From: Cyathus striatus
Taxonomy: Eukaryota > Basidiomycota > Agaricomycetes > Agaricales > Nidulariaceae
Direction: 5' to 3'
DNA: 64,000 nt
NCBI GenBank assembly: GCA_025738555.1
Contig: JAOVFP010000012.1
Location: 806,001-870,000 of the forward strand
Both the position numbers and the translations under genes were made by a program. Under the pieces are notes generated by a model that saw nothing but the letters and a program-made list of their open reading frames with translations, was not told the DNA's origin and did not search any database. Of this stretch, positions 21,594-32,614 are shown in pieces; within the stretch, counting starts at the first letter, position 1; each line of letters begins with the position of its first letter.

Positions 21594-23503
21594 GATGGGA
21601 GAGAGCGACAGGGTGGCTATGGAGGCTATTGCCCTGGTGCAATTGCAAGGAAGGCGAGTAGAAAGGAAGGACTAGGGGTCGGGGAGATGGAGTGGTGGTG
21701 GTCGTGAAGAAAGGAGAACTCGGAGCGAAGATGAAAGCAATGATGATTTGAGTTCAAAACCTAGTTCAAAGTCAAAACTATTACTTTAGATTATTCGGAT
21801 TGCCTTATTTGCAACTACTCCAATCTTTGACATGCCGCCTCCGACGTCCCCGACCTTGTCAACCTCCCAACTCTCAAGCTTTCCTTGCCCTCGATCCACC
21901 ATCATCTGTCTTTCATCTGCTCTTTATCCTGCCCGCGCAATGCTCTGCTGCTCCATCACGCTTAGTCTCCGTCGGCAGGCTACTGGTTAGCGAGTTTTTC
22001 GAGCCTCCGTGCACTTATCGACTTTTTGATCTTTGGTGATCCCACCATGTTATGTTGCTTCGTAACCAGTTGTACCCTTGGACTCAAAAGAGACCAGGGA
22101 AAACCCTATTCTAATTCCGCATTCGGGAAACATTCTTCTGTTCTCATTGTAACTACGGCAAGCCAAGTTGACCTCATGTCTGCCATTGTCCATTGTCTAC
22201 TTTGCCGCTGCCCATTTCCCTACCACTCACCTTAACCAACGGAAGCCCGGGATGTCTATCCTTGTCAGCGATTGACAACTCTATCTGACGTCAGGCATCC
22301 CAAATATATATATACCAGCACAGGAAACACTCTACAGACCAATTGCTCACACGTATCTATATGTACCGGTTGCCTGGTCTCACTCTTTCGTGGAAGCGAT
22401 GTCGAGGTTTCCTGTCTACCGTTGTTTGAAGATCTATGCTCTGCACGCAGCAACCAGGGAGAAATCACAAGAAATCACTTCGCTGCAGAGTTCTCCGTGA
22501 TGCCGTAGATGGCATTCATCATAGTGCTCTTAAACTTGTGCTGTCATACTGCGCACACTCTACATGTGCTCTTCCATGCTCCATATCGGAACTGAGTTGA
22601 TGGTCGGCTCTAGTCAACCGCCCAAGGTGAGAAGAAATGGAAAATGCACTACCGGAGAAGTGGTTTACTTTTTACTTGAAACGCGAGTCAGTCCTTTTGA
22701 GGTAGATAGATTACCTTAAGATGGACCCTTTATCTGACCTACTGCTTTACGGATAAAGATCGCGTACTTAGGAGAATAGAAAATAAATACCTTCTAACTA
22801 AATAAGCTGTCATAAAAATACTTTGAACAGCTTTAATTTACATGTTAATGCATACCTGAAACACATAAAGTTGTATATTCACTACAGCGTTGAAGATTTT
22901 TTTTTAGTATTATCGCTGATGGTTGCCAAAGGATTTACAACATCACTGGCTAGTAGATATGTTGTAATAAAGCTCAAGTGGCGAGCTGTGATCCAGATAA
23001 CTTTTTGTGCGTTGCTTCTTCCATCAAGTTTGCCAGGAGATAAAGGATCAGGAGAATTTTATGCCAGGCATCGCCCAACACGAGTAATCTCCAGTGTATG
23101 ATGTATCTATAATTTATCAAAAATAACGTTTATTGTAAGCATGGTCATACTTACCACGAACCATCTATATATATACCGCCAGAGATTAAGAAACTTATCA
23201 TTTCTTAACAGCTTCTTTTACCTAGCGGTACGAGTGTAGTTGTTATGTTCAGGCGGATAGCAGGCTTTAATTTATCAGGTATAACCGCCCTTTTGCCTGT
23301 CGCTGATTAATATGTTTGGACAGTAGTGTCACGAGTGGTGTCAAAGACATAAGTATACCCATATGCCAAAGGATTTGACTTCATGTATGTTGCAATGCTT
23401 CTCTTTGCTTCTCCGAGATGAATTGTCCTCGGGGAGATCTCAGCAAGCTACAAAAGGAATTATTCCGGTACATTATGCTATGCAATGACTGATGACCGTG
23501 CCT
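21594..23503. other. Gene-poor region upstream of the MAPKK gene
   Basis: About 1.9 kb with only short open frames. The first part is the kinase promoter and 5' UTR. The rest is AT-rich and holds short TA runs (near 22300 and 23165) but no TIRs I could delimit. Confidence 0.4.
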
Positions 23504-24058
23504 TCAATTTGGACATGCTTGAGAGTAGCAAGGTCGAACACCGTCAATGGGAATGCAAATTTCCCTTTGGACCCACATGATATTCCCGAGGCCGATGCTC
23601 CAAGCTCCAGCGTTCCCTTTGACCCTAGAGCGGAGTGAAAAAAAAACAAAGCAGTGTGACTCACGTTTGAAGTACTTTAACCAAGTGTTTTCTTGATGTG
23701 GCATAGGCTTACAGCGGAGTGAGCCGACCAAAAATGAGATGCTAAATGACATCAACATGAGTGAGGTTTTCAGGAGCAGCATCACACCTGCAGAGTTCCT
23801 GATATTAAATTTCACGAGCCTCTGCAATTTGTCGAGATGGATGACAGAGGTCATACTACCTCGTTTGCGATACTGAGATTTATGCCGAATCGTTAGTAAG
23901 GAAGATATACATGAGTTTCTAGTGCTGTTAATGTCGGGACAAGAGGTGTAAAAGGTGCAGCTCACCTTGCTGAGCGGGTGGTGGTCGGACTCAAGGTCAG
24001 AACGGCTTGATTGGAATTCAATTCTGGAGCCTTGCCGTCCGTCTTTCCACGTGGTCAT
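23504..24058 (-). CDS. Hypothetical ORF, 184 codons, doubtful
   Basis: A continuous frame starting M-T-T-W-K-D-G-R with a hydrophobic stretch (M-L-L-L-K-T-S-L-M-L-M-S-F-S-I-S-F-L) at residues about 95-115. It lies just downstream of the DUF6533 gene on the same strand. It could be an extra 3' part of that gene, a separate small membrane protein, or chance. The sequence around 23970 has a plausible donor (GTGAGC), so the true exon may be shorter. No family was recognised. Confidence 0.25.
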   Translation of the reverse strand: MTTWKDGRQGSRIEFQSSRSDLESDHHPLSKVSCTFYTSCPDINSTRNSCISSLLTIRHKSQYRKRGSMTSVIHLDKLQRLVKFNIRNSAGVMLLLKTSLMLMSFSISFLVGSLRCKPMPHQENTWLKYFKRESHCFVFFSLRSRVKGNAGAWSIGLGNIMWVQREICIPIDGVRPCYSQACPN

Positions 24059-24306
24059 TAGCCGATAGGCGCCTTAAAACCTTAAATAAATGCGACTTCG
24101 TATTTTTGAAGAACATAAAACTTACACGATGAGTATTAGTATCGCGTGTTCCCCATCTAGGAGAAAGTACAGATGTATTTAGCGTTATACTATCGTAGAT
24201 TCGTAAATCATAAGTTTAGTAATTTATTCTTTCCTGCAGTTACTTCAACTTCAATCTTCAAGCGCTCAACTTCCTTGTAACTTGAACATTGATAGTTCTC
24301 TGGAGT

Positions 24307-26252
24307 CTAAGGCAAAATCCTCCTCCCACGGCGAAATATCAGTAATGATTGCACCTCATATTCAAAGGTACCAATTCCATCCGCCATTAAACATTCTCGA
24401 ATATTGAAAGACATCCTTGAAGCCTAGTAGCATATGTCAGCCAATGGGCCGTGTTGCGAGATTCATGAAGGTTAGATGAACATATTTACCCCAATACATG
24501 ACCCTACAGCGGCTGGTCTTAAAGTAAAAATAAATAAATTCAGATAGGATTTAACAGAGATTCAACCTGGTATGATAGACTCACAATAATGGCAAAACTG
24601 CGGTAAGTAAATTCGTTACTAATGGATAAATGAAGAGGATAACGATGGATCCTATAATTTCCGTTACCATTCGTTGGTAAGTAGTGTATTTACATTAACG
24701 GGTACACTTACCGAGCGAGAATAAAAAGTATATGATTGCGTCTCTAGTCACAGTTTGTAGTCTGAAGCAAAATGAGCAGGGCCGCACCAATAGTACATAA
24801 AAATCTTACAGGGATGAGAAACTGCCATCCCATTTCTTCACTCCGTATATGATGAGAATAACAAGTGCACCTGGAAATTATAGAGTGAGAAATGTGTAAA
24901 ATAAACCTGGCCTATGCGTACTCTCAAAAATGAGCGGGGGTATCCTGTTGGCAATGAGGTAATCTCTTTAGTTCAACAACCATAAACGTATAGGCTGAAC
25001 GTACCAAGCGAAGTAATAGTATTTTGGTGGGTAATATACACATCCGCGAAACACAGTTCCTCCTGAGATACCTACGCACTGGTTGAGGTTATTGACAAAG
25101 GCACATCAAGAAAAATTAACCTTTAGTTATTATCACGTTATACAAGAACACTCCAATCCAAACTAGCATTTCAGCTGGTATATTATATATATAGCAGCGA
25201 CCTAATGAAAGGAAGGAATGAAATCCCACCTCTAAAAGTGAATACCAGCAATTTTGCGATCGCCTACGGAATTACATTAGGATATAGCGGGTACCGATTG
25301 TGATTCAAAAACCTTGTTGTTGTGGTCTGGAGGGACGTTACTATTTGGAGTGCATATGTAGCTGTAAGACGTACATATTGCCATGACCCTATTCAGCAAA
25401 AGAATCTCTACACTTGTCATCGAGATGACGATTGGCCTAATAGGACGATAAGAAACGGCATTGCGATATTCACTGTTGAAGTTTATCTACCATGCTGCCC
25501 ACTTTCTAATTTGGCACCTATGGGGGTTTGAGCGCATAAATCACTGGGACTCAGACAGTGCCAAGGATCGTTAACTCACAACTATTACAGTGCACAAGGT
25601 TAAGTTAGTGTTATAAGCTGAGTGCTATTTTGCCATACAACTCACCTCTGGGGAGCTGCTATATATTGTGCACACTAAAAGGCATACTAATTTAACAACA
25701 CTATGGAATAGAACAAGTTGCTTACAAATAAGCTCAAAACTGTGAACATTGTGAGTTCAAGCCATTTTTTAACAACAGAGGCACAAACATCAGAACAAGT
25801 GGTACGAAATACCTATTCAATAGAAATATAACCTTTGGACGCGACCATGGCAAGCTGTTGAATGACTTTCAATACGACATAAGAGCTGGGAATACCATTT
25901 CGGACTTACGTCCATATAACTTTTAGCTGGAACCTCATTCAGTGGCAGTTAGCAATTTTACTTTATTGAAGATAAACAGACCTCCGTATCGAAAGTTAAA
26001 GCATGGTCGTAGAATAAGACGGTCTAGTATGGAAGAAATGAACAAATAACAGCAAACGTTCAGTACGACACATCACATACCATGAAAGCAACTACGAGTA
26101 AAGGAGATCTTGCTTAGAATAATTGAATCCGAATTCTGTATCGAAAACGATTACTCACAGTTTACATATTGAAAGATATCCAACGTTTGAAGGAGTGAAA
26201 TGTCTTGAGCAATGACCCCGCGCTGTGCGGCCTCCCAGGTTGTTTCCAGCAT
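24307..26252 (-). CDS. DUF6533-type multi-pass membrane protein, intron-rich
   Basis: About ten short exons can be stitched from 26252 (M-L-E-T-T-W-E-A-A-Q-R). The DUF6533 core is clear: T-V-L-F-Y-D-H-A-L-T-F-D-T-E, an intron (25900s), L-K-V-I-W-T, another intron, L-P-W-S-R-P-K-V-I-F-L-L-N-R-Y-F-V-P-L. Later exons give hydrophobic segments A-L-V-I-L-I-I-Y-G-V-K-K-W, then T-R-D-A-I-I-Y-F-L-F-S-L and S-I-V-I-L-F-I-Y-P-L. The family's closing A-S-R-M-S-F-N-I-R-E is near 24410, and a stop is at 24307. These proteins have about seven predicted membrane spans and are greatly expanded in Agaricomycetes; their function is unknown. Exons between 25000 and 25750 are uncertain, so the copy could be partly decayed. 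Confidence 0.7.
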
Positions 26253-27015
26253 GAAAGGAATGATCGAAAATTGGTACTAACTACTCCCGAGTCTCCAACC
26301 CCTCGATTTCGTTGAGGCTTTAAGAACCATGGAGTTGATGATGAGCTGAGTTTACTGCTGTATCAAATTGAGATGAGGATGAAAGTGGGGGTTCCAGCGT
26401 TGATGTTGCATTGATGTACACCATTCACTGCTTCAAGTGTAAGAGAATTTACTCAAGAAGGTCCTGATGCCCAACTCAGAGGGTCTAAGGCGAATGAATT
26501 ATGAAACAGCAACCGAAAGAACAAAGTAGTACTTCTGGCCAGATTATTGCACTTGGCGTCTCCGAGCTTCTCCCACATCATAATAATATGTATGTAAGCT
26601 ATAAATGGCAGTGTGAAGAATAATGGCAACAGCCTTCCTAGAAGAGCTTTGTATCAGCGTAGGCTCGATCGCAGAAGTTGAGCAAGAGATGACATTAACG
26701 CTCGGGGAAGCAGATCATCATCTTGATAGTTGATATGATATGATGTGTAAGTTATTATGTACATGTATTCGAATCTAGAGCCTTCGGGCTTCACCCTCCC
26801 TAACCTATTATCATCATCAAGTGACACGGGTAGTTGAGATACTACTTCCTTACCTGGGGAAAAATCCATGCACGCTCGGCCCCGAGCGTGACGCCCAGAA
26901 ATGTATAGATAAGTATACATGTATTTATTAAATCAGCAAAGTTGGATATGATTGTATGTTTAATACGGGACATGATGTATCGACTGAGCCTCATCAGTGC
27001 ACAATGAGAATCTGC
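26253..27015. other. Gene-free region before the hAT-like element
   Basis: About 0.75 kb containing the presumed promoter of the DUF6533 gene and unassigned AT-rich DNA. No gene is seen. Confidence 0.4.
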
Positions 27016-27023
27016 CCTCGGAG

Positions 27024-28856
27024 TAGGGCTGTACACCGTAACCGTATAATACGGCTATACGGGCTACCGTATTTACCGGGCCGTACCGTCTAGGTGAGGT
27101 TTTTCAGTGGTTCAATACGGTACGGATTAGACCGTACCGTCGACCGTATGTTTCCCGTATGAATACGGCCGTATGACGGCCGTTTACGGTCATACGGTAT
27201 GTAAGTGTGAAGTTCCGAGTGTGGAAATATTCACTGTAGTCATAATTACTATTACATATTACAATTCATGTGTGCATCTTTTTAAAAAACACATGCCCTA
27301 TAATTGTTAGTTTTATAATACATCTTTTGTCACTTCTTCCTCTCGGCTTCCTTTTCCGAGAAAGTTCCCACGCAAACGGAGGCGAGTGAATAAGAGTATG
27401 TCCATCGTAGGGGTTCCTATATCTTATTTTACTACAATAGACTTAGTGCCTTCGTGATTTGTTTCAGGGTGTAGAATTTTGTGAGAAGTGTGCCTCTATA
27501 TTTTGGTAATAGGCCACGATACATGTAAATTGAAGACTCGAGGTTTTAGATATTAGTTAGCTCTATTAACTCTTATGCTTTCTAATTTTGTAGGGACTAC
27601 GTAGGAATATGACATTTCAACGAAAAATGTGTGTGATATAAACAACAACTGGAGAGTACAGAGAAGTAAAGATATCAAATTTTTTTTGTTACGGATAGGT
27701 TACTACGAGAGTGCATCATGTTCCCTCACTTTCCCTCGCTTTAATGTAGCGTGGGAACTCATGTCGATGAGGAGACAAGAGACAAATCGGCGATAAATTG
27801 TAGAATAAAATGGCGATTACTTATCGTCATAAATTTTATTGTGGTAATATAAACGTCGAAGCATTTGTGCTATAATAAGGTAATCTGTGTTCATGTTGTA
27901 CATAATAATAGTTAAATGCGTATCACAGAGCGGTAGTCACGAACAGCCTTATTTATGCGCGTTCAAATTGATTTCAACCGCTAGCGTACAATATCGACGT
28001 CAAGGTGCGTGAAGAAGCATAAGTTGTTAGTTACATGCTATTTATCCAATCAATTGGGATACTCAAATACGTATGCATAAAGTAATAAATTGAGCGTGCA
28101 CTGATAGAGGTTTGAAAGCTGAGCGCTGAGCGCGCACACTCATGTGTTCAAGCCTCATTTAATTTAATTTATTATACCTCAGGGAGCGCTCAAGAATATC
28201 AGCATTCATCATGTATATTACAATATATTGAAGTCACTACACATGAAACACATGATAATACTCATGAGAGTGACTACGTGTTTCGTGAGTGTGGACACAC
28301 CAGGGAGAGGATACATATAAATAATAAATAACGATGGACAACATAAATTATGACGTTTTTGTTCACAAATAACACTGCGTATATAACAGAAACCTATTAA
28401 AATACTACTACAGCTATGGAAAGGTCTCTTATTCGCTCGCCTCTGCTGAGTGTGGGAATTTCTCGAGATGAAAAGATGAGAAGAATCAACAGAAAATGAG
28501 CGATAAACCTACGATAACAACACATATATTTATTTTATAACCATACACATAGTGTTGACATAAATTAGCACCTATTTACATAGAAATAATTAAGAAAAAG
28601 AGACATTTTAGGAATTACGAAGCCCCGAAGTTACGACACAGCTGAATTACGGCTACGGTGAATTTTCCACACTCGGAACTTCATAATTTACTACCCGTAT
28701 AACCGTATGAGGCCGTCCGTAACCGTTTTACGGACCGTACCGTTTTTTCGTGCTGAAAAAATTCATTGATACGGTACGGTTACGGGCAAACCGTAACCGT
28801 CACCTGACCGTAAGCTATACGGCCGTATACCGTATACGGTACGGTGTACAGCCCTA
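27024..28856. mobile_element. Non-autonomous hAT-like DNA transposon, 1833 bp, with 8-bp TSD
   Basis: The element starts TAGGGCTGTACACCGTA at 27024 and ends with the inverse, TACGGTGTACAGCCCTA, at 28856. The 8-bp CCTCGGAG is present directly on both sides (27016-27023 and 28857-28864). An 8-bp duplication and a TAGGG-type terminus indicate the hAT superfamily. About 200 bp at each end are crowded with ACGGTA, CCGTA and CCGTACCGT motifs in both orientations, as in hAT subterminal transposase-binding arrays. A second inverted pair (GAAGTTCCGAGTGTGGAAA near 27209 and its complement near 28668) closes the subterminal blocks. The AT-rich interior has no transposase frame, so the element depends on a helper copy elsewhere. 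Confidence 0.9.
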
Positions 28857-28864
28857 CCTCGGAG

Positions 28865-29313
28865 TACTTAGTATTTATCTGAACAAGACACTCCAGTCTT
28901 TTCTAACAGTCCATCCTCTCCTGTATAGATAATTTATTTTGTTATAAAATTAACGAAAATGAGTCGTTTAGCTTCAAGAGGCTCTTCATGTTGGTTTGAC
29001 GTTGGTGGCTTGTTCAAAAGTTGCTTAAGAACGCTTGACTCCGATTGAGCTTAAGTACAGTATTGTTTGTTTGAGAAGTTACAAGCAAATACAGAGACAT
29101 CGGTGGGCTCGGAGTCGTGCGGCGTGACGCACCGTCTGGTATCATCACGGTGCCAGTACTTTTCCTATCTCTTTACTCTCAACGCCTTTCACTTGATTTC
29201 AATTGGAACTCTTTGAAGAAACTCCAGTTGATGCGTATGTCACATGCTGAGGGATGATCGATGATGGAAGCTTACGGACCTTCGTAACCAGCGAGTCGCA
29301 ACTTCAGTCTTAC
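28865..29313. other. Spacer between two mobile elements
   Basis: About 450 bp without a recognisable gene. It lies between the hAT-like element and the MITE at 29316. Confidence 0.4.
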
Positions 29314-29315
29314 TA

Positions 29316-29768
29316 CTGTACTATTTCGACCAACTGTTCGGACCTATCTGAGTGTGACAGCCCGAACCTCTGTTCGATGGTTACTAAAGTGTGTGACCAA
29401 TATTGTGTACTGTTCGTAGAAAACTCCTTCCGTTGAGCATACCTTATAAGAACCCCATTATTTTTCTCCAATGTTCAGTGTACCTCTGTTCACGACCCTC
29501 TGACCCTCAGTAAAAAGCGAAATCACAGAGTCAAACACAAGTCAAATATGGGGACCAAAAGTCAAACGTGGTCGAACAACGTTCGAACAACAGTCACGCC
29601 ATTATTCGACCATGTTTGACCACGTTTGACTAGGACTTTTGGTCCCCATATTTGACTTATGTTCAACTCCGTGTGATTTCGCTTTTTACTGAGTGTGACC
29701 AGTGACAAAGTCCTTCAACTGTTCTGTTCATGACCCATTGTGACGCATGACCGAACAGTTGGTCGAAA
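29316..29768. mobile_element. MITE related to the 13300 element, with a fold-back repeat inside
   Basis: The left end CTGTACTATTTCGACCAACT (29316, preceded by TA) closely matches the terminus of the element at 13300. The right end CCGAACAGTTGGTCGAAA (29751-29768) is the inverse of 29324-29341. The outermost right bases have diverged, so the boundary there is uncertain. The interior shares CTCTGTTC and TGTGAC-type motifs with the 13.3-kb copy, but also holds an unrelated fold-back repeat at 29506-29693. The element is non-coding. Confidence 0.6.
29506..29693. repeat. Fold-back palindrome, arms of about 90 bp
   Basis: CTCAGTAAAAAGCGAAATCA begins the left arm at 29506. Its inverse ends the right arm at 29693; the first 22 bases of the arms match perfectly. 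The next 60-70 bases also match with few differences (for example AAATATGGGGACCAAAAGTC and its complement). Almost the whole 188 bp would form one hairpin. It is probably a fold-back MITE that landed in the surrounding element. No convincing target duplication was found. Confidence 0.75.
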
Positions 29769-30248
29769 TTAGTTCGCGTGATCCTCAATGGAACTTTCAA
29801 TGCATCTTTCCTAGACTCCTTAGACGCTGGAAGGGTGCCTTTGAACTCTTTGCTCTGTACATCTTGGCATTCGTACACCCGTACTGCGGTGACCCGGTAG
29901 CTCCACCTCACGAGGTCTTCCAATACAATCGAGTGATCTTATTGAATCTCACTGACTTGACGTTGACACGGGGAATGGCTACCCTCCGGGTTTTTGACTA
30001 GGTTCCTAGCCCCGCGCATGCTGCAAATGGCAATTGTTGTCAGGTCACGAGGAAAGGGATGTGCAGATGGGAAGAATCTTGAAGCATTCCTTCGAAGTTC
30101 GCACCAGAAAGTTGAAACGCGACGGAAGAAGACATGATCCTCACGGATGATGTATCTCAGTGCCTCCACCTGATTATGATGTGATGCATGTATATAGAAC
30201 CCTCGGGCGTTGGTTTCCCTCTCTATCCTTCTCACCACCACCACCAGA
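29769..30248. other. Upstream region of the DUF2235 gene
   Basis: About 480 bp, moderately GC-rich, with an out-of-phase open frame on each strand and no recognised product. It presumably contains the DUF2235 promoter; CTCTCTATCCTTCTCACCACC just before the ATG is a typical pyrimidine-rich leader. Confidence 0.45.
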
Positions 30249-32142
30249 ATGGCTGAGATTTCATTTAGCAAACCGCGCACGCTCGTACTTTGCTTTGATG
30301 GTACTTCGAACCAATATGATGCAGATGTGAGCTCTCGAAATATCTTTTGAATATAACATTACTGACTGTTATGTCTCATAGAATACGAACGTCGTGAAGC
30401 TCTTTGCCCTGCTGAAGAAGAACGACTTCAACGAGCAGCTCACCTACTATCAAGTATGCCCCCTTTCTGCCTCCTTATCCGCCTCCTGAATTTCCATAAG
30501 CCAGGAGTAGGGACATACTTCAATCCTGGCGTGGTATCACCCATGTTTGAGTGGTTCGCAAAGATCCTCGATTTCGCTATCGCATGGTGCGTGTACAGCA
30601 CGTTCTAATCATAGTGTTAATATTCATTAATATCACTTTGACAGGTACTTGGACGCCCATGTTATGGATGGCTATAAATTCCTCATGCAGAACTATCGTG
30701 TTGGGGACAAGATTTGCATCTTTGGTACGGCGCTCGGTGCTTTCCTGCTGTATGTCTTGTTCTGAACAAAGAGGGCGCTGTAGGCTTTTCGCGTGGGGCG
30801 TATACCGCAAGGTACTGTTTTTATCCTCTATCCCCAGTTGTTATCCGTTGACTCAGGGGGGGCGTCAATAGAGCTCTCGCAGGGTTCTTACACAAAGTAT
30901 GTAGCTCTGGTAGAAGCACCCACAGCGTACCAGAATAGCTAACAGCAACCCCTAACAGACCGGACTTCTACCTCGAGACAACGAATCCCAAGTTCCATTT
31001 GCATACAAGCTATACAAACGGGAAGACAAAGACGGTATCGAGCTCTGCGCTGGGTTCAAGCAGACATATTGCCAGAATGTGAAGGTGGAGTTCCTGGGTG
31101 TATGGTGAGAACGAGAAAGCCTATTGTATGGGAATGTCTGTTCACCCATGAGACAGGGACACAGTGGCTAGCGTGGGCATCCTCATGAGTCGGTCGTTGC
31201 CATTTACGAATTCCAATACGTCTATTAGAACATTCCGACATGCATTGTCATTGGACGAGGTAAGACTATTTATAGTATTTGTTCGGTTTTGACATGTATT
31301 TGATATTGCAACAGCACCGTACCAAGTTCCGACCAAATACTTATCATAGAACTGCTCCAGATCCTGCTTCAGCCGCCAAGGACCCGCAACATGCAAGTCC
31401 GGTTGTGTCTCGCGGTGGTAATGGACCAAATCAGAGCGACGTAAGCTCGTCTTCGAACTCAAATGGGAAACCACCGGCTAGGAGTTGGACGAAGCGATTT
31501 CAACCCTCGAAATCGTACATCCCAGATGTCGAAGATGATGGCGTACCAGACGACGTTCTTGAGGTCTGGTTTTCAGGCTGTCATACTGGTACGCCCTTGT
31601 ACCATCGCTTGTTTTCTATTTTTACCCACAGCTATTGTTATACTAGACATAGGCGGTGGCTCTATGCCCAATGCAACCAAATCGGAGCTCGCAGACATCT
31701 CTTTGCGTTGGATGATGCGCGAAGTTGTCAAATCGGGCTGTGGGATTCAGTTCGACCCCGCTGCCCTTGTCCGTGCCAGTATAGAGCTCATCCCTGAGCC
31801 CAACGAGGCTACCATTGAATCTGACAAGGTGGATGCACTGACGAGCCTGCATGATGGTCTGACGGAGAATGTCCTGTGGTGGATTTTAGAGGTGATTCCG
31901 TTTGGGTACTCGTGGCAGGATGAGAAGGGGAAGTGGCATAAGACTTTCGCGTGAGTAGATGTCCTGTGATTACGGTTACGTTGCGCGATGCTAAGCTAGG
32001 TTGTAGGCCTAACTTCGGCAGAGGACGAACGATTAATGATTCTAAACCAATCTTTCATGCTACGGTGAAGGAGCGTATACAGGGCATGAAGTATACGCCG
32101 AAAGCGAAGTGGGCTAAGGGGTCTGAGACTTACATTGAGTGA
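30249..32142 (+). CDS. DUF2235 protein (Tle1-like alpha/beta hydrolase fold)
   Basis: This is a predicted hydrolase of the DUF2235/T6SS phospholipase Tle1-like family. It starts M-A-E-I-S-F-S-K-P and reaches the family opening L-V-L-C-F-D-G-T-S-N-Q-Y. Then N-T-N-V-V-K-L-F-A-L-L follows the first intron. The nucleophile elbow G-F-S-R-G-A-Y-T-A-R-A-L-A-G spans an intron near 30726-30786. Further family marks are V-E-F-L-G-V-W, then D-T-V-A-S-V-G, R-H-A-L-S-L-D-E, and V-W-F-S-G-C-H before D-I-G-G-G-S. A Ser/Asn-rich insert of about 60 aa sits between H-R-T-K-F and V-P-D-D-V-L-E-V-W-F. About ten short introns are present. The C-terminus reads H-A-T-V-K-E-R-I-Q-G-M. Basidiomycetes carry many of these; the substrate is unknown. 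Confidence 0.85.
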
Positions 32143-32614
32143 TAACCTCGCTTCTGACATCCGACGTTTGATTTTACTGTTCTAAGTACAGTCTCTCCTT
32201 GTCACTTTTGATTTATCTTTTTTGCGATACGACCCGTAACGTGCTCTTATGTATGATTGATGATATCCATTGGTAACAATTATTATGTGTTACTGTAGCC
32301 TTTACCTACTGGGGTAGTAGTATGCTTTGTAATGAATGCACTCGGTGCTCACTTATTGCAAGTGCTTGATATACTCTCATTATTGTTGTTACGTGGTTGA
32401 ACATCGGTGAGTACTAGTAATATGGTTCGGGAAGAAAATAACAGAATTACAGGAATATACAGGAAAAAGTCGAGATAATATTAGGAGTCGAGGGAATCTA
32501 GAATACGGATTACTTGAAAACGCATCTAACTTCAACCTTTTCCAGAACTACTACACTATAACGCTAAGTATAGGAAGTTGTCTACTCAATTCTGCAGGAG
32601 TCTCCTAGGAGGAC
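32143..32614. other. Spacer between DUF2235 gene and FunK1 pseudogene
   Basis: About 470 bp, AT-rich, no gene seen. Confidence 0.45.

Noticed and set aside
22823..23101. 92-codon plus-strand ORF in AT-rich DNA
   Set aside because: No motif and no plausible promoter; it is likely chance.
28090..28160. tRNA/SINE-like stretch with GTTCAAGCC box
   Set aside because: The B-box match is short, the arms do not fold, and it lies inside the AT-rich hAT-like element.
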